NCBI GenBank assembly: GCA_947167075.1
Contig: CAMVGR010000001.1
Location: 62,001-126,000, forward strand
Length of the DNA: 64,000 bases
Direction: 5' to 3'
Source of the DNA: an uncultured Bacteroidales bacterium
Lineage (GTDB): Bacteria; Bacteroidota; Bacteroidia; Bacteroidales; P3
The notes beneath the pieces were generated by a model. It was given only the letters and a program-made list of their open reading frames with translations, was not told the DNA's origin and ran no database searches. Below, in pieces: positions 61,601 through 64,000 of the stretch. Position 1 is the first letter of the stretch; every line of letters begins with the position of its first letter. The position numbers and the translations under genes were made by a program.

Positions 61601-62935
61601 TTATAGATGTAGAATAAAATCGACTATGGCCTGCATCGCTTCCTCGGCCATCGTCTCTTCGATGAGCAGGTATTCCGAAGTGGAGCCAGTCGTGCAGTGC
61701 TGGAAGAGGTGGTTGAGGTTCGGCAGCTCGCGGCAGTCGGCCTGCGGGCATAGCTGCTTGATGCGTTGCAGATTGGGAGTACATACCACCTGGCAGTCTT
61801 TGCTCCCGTTCAGGGCCAGCACGGGCACCTTCACCTGCGGAAGGTAGGCGGCGGGGTCGAGAGCGAGGAAGGTCTGCATCCAGCGGCTCCCGAGCTGCTG
61901 TTTGAGGGCAGCTGCACTGCCTCGACCGAAGCCGATACTGTCTATGTCGTCCTTGCTGAGGCCGGCGGTGTGGCGGTCGATGACGGCCTTGTAGTCTTTC
62001 TGCGTGCTGCTGGCGGGCATGGCGAACAGTTCGCGCATGCAGTCCATACGGACGCTGAGCAGGCGGTTGCTCATGCCAGCCGTACGGTAGATGGCTTCGT
62101 TCTGCTGCAGCAACACGTCGAAGCCCGTGCAGCCCTGTCCGGCCAGCATCACCACATACTTCACCTCCTTGTTCCTGGCTGCCACCATGGGGGCAATGGC
62201 GCCGCCCTCGCTGTGGCCGCCGATGCCGAGGCGGGCGGGGTCTACGTGCGGGTTGCCCTTCAAGGCTCGGAGCATGGCTTCGGCATCCTCGGCAAAGAGA
62301 GGTGTGTCGGCACTGTCGAGCGGGCCGGTGCTGGCACCCACTTCGCGGTCGTCGTAGCGGAGCACTGCTATACCGCGATGGGCCAGGTAGTCGGCCAGCA
62401 CCAAGAAGGGGCGGTGCTGGAATAGCTCCTCGTCGCGGTTCTGCTGGCCGCTACCGCTGACAAGCACCAGGGTGGGGAAGGGGCCGCCAGTGCGCGGGTA
62501 GGTGAGGGTGCCTTCCAGGTGCACTTTGTTCCCTTGGCTGTCGGTATATTCTGTTTTTACAGTCTCCTCGTCGTAAGGAAAGGGAGGTTGCGGTGTCTGT
62601 GGACGCTGCAGGCTGAACATCGTGTCGGCAGGGAAGAAGGATATGTCCTCTTTTAGGAACCCTTGTTTCCAGTAGCCGGATAGGATGCTGTCGTGCTGCG
62701 TGAGGTCCATCTTTAAGCCTATGCTTTTGCATTCCAGGGTAAGACGACCATTCTCGCAGGTCCATTTGCTCACCGGTATTGCACTAGAGCTCTGCAATGG
62801 ACTATAGAGACTGGCGGCACTGTCGGTGAGGTGGAGGCTGAGCACGAGGCCTGTCTTTTGGCTTGTGGCGTTGTACCACTGTGCCTGGGTCGTCAGACCT
62901 AGGCACAGGAAGATGATACACAGTAGTCTTTTCAT
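61601..62935 (-). CDS. Secreted alpha/beta hydrolase
   Basis: 444 residues. Signal peptide MKRLLCIIFLCLGLTTQAQ, an N-terminal beta-rich DUF3887-like or lipocalin-like region (20-120), then an alpha/beta hydrolase of the serine aminopeptidase/acyl-peptidase type: LVLVSGSGQQNRDEE (oxyanion side), GIAVLRYDDREVGAS, nucleophile elbow GGHSEGG with Ser242, acid in NGSKDCQV and His in LPNLNHLFQ. Predicted periplasmic peptidase or esterase. Its ATG overlaps the stop of the small upstream gene (ATGA). The message ends at the terminator downstream. Confidence 0.9.
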   Translation of the reverse strand: MKRLLCIIFLCLGLTTQAQWYNATSQKTGLVLSLHLTDSAASLYSPLQSSSAIPVSKWTCENGRLTLECKSIGLKMDLTQHDSILSGYWKQGFLKEDISFFPADTMFSLQRPQTPQPPFPYDEETVKTEYTDSQGNKVHLEGTLTYPRTGGPFPTLVLVSGSGQQNRDEELFQHRPFLVLADYLAHRGIAVLRYDDREVGASTGPLDSADTPLFAEDAEAMLRALKGNPHVDPARLGIGGHSEGGAIAPMVAARNKEVKYVVMLAGQGCTGFDVLLQQNEAIYRTAGMSNRLLSVRMDCMRELFAMPASSTQKDYKAVIDRHTAGLSKDDIDSIGFGRGSAAALKQQLGSRWMQTFLALDPAAYLPQVKVPVLALNGSKDCQVVCTPNLQRIKQLCPQADCRELPNLNHLFQHCTTGSTSEYLLIEETMAEEAMQAIVDFILHL

Positions 62936-63090
62936 TTCTTTGTCTGTTTGGGATAGCGCTTCGCCTTTTTAAGGGCCTCGGCAATGATCCATTCTATCTG
63001 CCCGTTGGTACTGCGGAACTCGTCCGCGGCCCACCGTTCGATGGCGTCGTAGACTTCGGAGTCGATTCGCAGTGCAAAGTTCTTTTTCAT
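62932..63090 (-). CDS. 52-residue Arc/ribbon-helix-helix-like small protein
   Basis: A short frame between two genes that overlap it by 4 bases at each end. It reads MKKNFALRIDSEVYDAIERW, then about AADEFRSTNGQIEWIIAEAL, then a basic tail. The pattern of a basic beta strand (KNFALRID) followed by two helices with 'RSTNGQIEWII' fits Arc/MetJ-type ribbon-helix-helix proteins. It probably binds DNA as a dimer. Its tight coupling to the ABC permease upstream and the hydrolase downstream suggests one operon and possible autoregulation (inference). Confidence 0.8.
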   Translation of the reverse strand: MKKNFALRIDSEVYDAIERWAADEFRSTNGQIEWIIAEALKKAKRYPKQTKK

Positions 63091-64000
63091 CGGGCAAACA
63101 TCACTTTCTCGCTATTGAACATGCGTGTGAGCACCCACACGGCGATGCCAGTATAGACTACATTGGATCCCACGGTGACGATGACGGGCATCCACTGCAT
63201 CTCGTGGGCAAAGACACCCACCATCACCTCGATGGAGTTATAGAAGGGAATGAGATATACCAACAGAGAGGTGGATGCACCGTTTTGGAACATCGGAAGC
63301 AGTCCTGCCAGCATGACCACCAGCATGAACGGCGTCACCATGGTGCCGGCATTCTTCACATCTTTGGCCAGTGCCGAGAGGATACTCACGGCAGATGCCA
63401 TGATGAGCACGGAGGCAAAGATGACCAAAAAGAGAGCAAAATAGTCGGCTGTAGTGTAGTGGAAGCCTAGGCTGGAGTAGTCGATGCCCTCGCCGCTGAC
63501 CATCTTGGGCAGCGAGAGGGCAATGCCGATGAAACTGGAAATACCGCTCAGCAGGGCGATGCCGCTGAGGGAGATGATTTTGCCTAGGGCTAGCTCGTTG
63601 CGCCGCATGGGGGTGACCAGCAGAGTGGCTATGGTGCCACGTTCTTTCTCGCCCGCGATGGCGCTGGGAGCGATGGCCATCACACCACTGAAGAGCATCA
63701 TGATGATGAGCATCGGAAGCAGTTTGCTCCATATCATGGCACCGATGTTCTCCTCGCTAGCCTGGTCGAAGCGTTGCTCTTCGCTTTGTGGCACATTGAC
63801 GGTGAAGGGGCGGTTGTAGTTGGAGAGCAAAGCATTGAGTGCGTAGTAGACGCGCGACGAGGCATTGTTGGTCGAGTTGTAGTATATCTCCACGTTGGGC
63901 ACTGGCTGGCCGAGGTCGGGTATGGTCAGTTGGTCGAAGTCCTTGGGGAAACGTAGCATGACGGCGTTGATGTCCTTGTCTTCAAGTTTGGCGATGTCGT
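63087..64000 (-). CDS. ABC-2 type transporter permease (NatB-like), N-terminus off the window
   Basis: At least 304 residues; the frame remains open to base 64000, so the start is outside. The visible part begins with an extracytoplasmic loop (VMLRFPKDFD ... VEIYYNSTNNASSRVYYALNALL) followed by six membrane segments, with the ABC-2 landmark APSAIAGEKERGTIATLLVTPMRRNEL. It matches the permease of NatAB-type Na+ or multidrug exporters. The ATPase gene would be expected upstream, beyond the right edge. It overlaps the small RHH-like gene by 4 bases. Confidence 0.88.
   Translation of the reverse strand, partial: DIAKLEDKDINAVMLRFPKDFDQLTIPDLGQPVPNVEIYYNSTNNASSRVYYALNALLSNYNRPFTVNVPQSEEQRFDQASEENIGAMIWSKLLPMLIIMMLFSGVMAIAPSAIAGEKERGTIATLLVTPMRRNELALGKIISLSGIALLSGISSFIGIALSLPKMVSGEGIDYSSLGFHYTTADYFALFLVIFASVLIMASAVSILSALAKDVKNAGTMVTPFMLVVMLAGLLPMFQNGASTSLLVYLIPFYNSIEVMVGVFAHEMQWMPVIVTVGSNVVYTGIAVWVLTRMFNSEKVMFAR

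Overview
The window is chromosomal DNA of a Bacteroidota bacterium, most likely of the order Bacteroidales. Evidence: an almost complete type IX secretion (T9SS) core operon (porP, gldK, gldL, gldM, gldN); cargo proteins with type A and type B T9SS sorting domains; a BspA-type leucine-rich-repeat protein; promoters of the Bacteroidota form TTTG-N19/20-TAnnTTTG; a UpxY-like NusG paralogue; and near absence of Shine-Dalgarno sequences. No phage, integrase or intact insertion sequence is seen.

Layout. 1-4565 (-): the 5' 1.5 kb-codon part of a giant BspA-like LRR surface protein that runs off the left edge. 4751-9338 (+): ruvB, a small lipoprotein, a frameshifted S41 peptidase relic, then hutI, lolD and rlmB, the last three with overlapping ends. 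9565-22727 (+): a 3,942-residue T9SS cargo protein followed with a 1-base overlap by tilS. 22747-26906 (-): a T9SS plug protein and a 975-residue type B cargo protein. 27281-29050 (-): rpsA with a clear promoter and terminator. 29296-34385 (+): miaB, a PASTA protein, another T9SS cargo protein and rluD.

34592-45449 (-) is the centrepiece: porP-gldK-gldL-gldM-gldN, a second gldN-type gene, then wbpI-wbpB-wbpE-wbpD, all on one strand and with overlaps at most junctions in the second half. The Wbp genes make UDP-2,3-diacetamido uronic acids; in Porphyromonas gingivalis this chemistry supplies the sugar that joins T9SS cargo to A-LPS, so export machine and anchor synthesis appear to be co-transcribed here. 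45604-49099 (-): envelope genes (RlpA-like, KdsC-like, a deacetylase-like protein, LD-carboxypeptidase).

49512-51755 (+): a GC-rich three-gene cassette (DRTGG protein, anti-sigma-type ATPase, sensory [FeFe]-hydrogenase-like protein). It is followed abruptly by an AT-rich patch (51.8-53.45 kb) with a DUF3883-type nuclease-like gene, gene fragments, strong palindromes and a five-unit hairpin repeat. 53453-64000: gamma-carbonic anhydrase, UPF1-like helicase, tRNA-Val(GAC), nitroreductase, ComEC, an AlkZ-related protein, a DMT transporter, a NusG/UpxY paralogue, an alpha/beta hydrolase, a 52-residue small protein and an ABC-2 permease that runs off the right edge.

Five intergenic loci carry degenerate tandem iterons with an 11-bp period, in two sequence families. 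They are among the least explained signals in the window.
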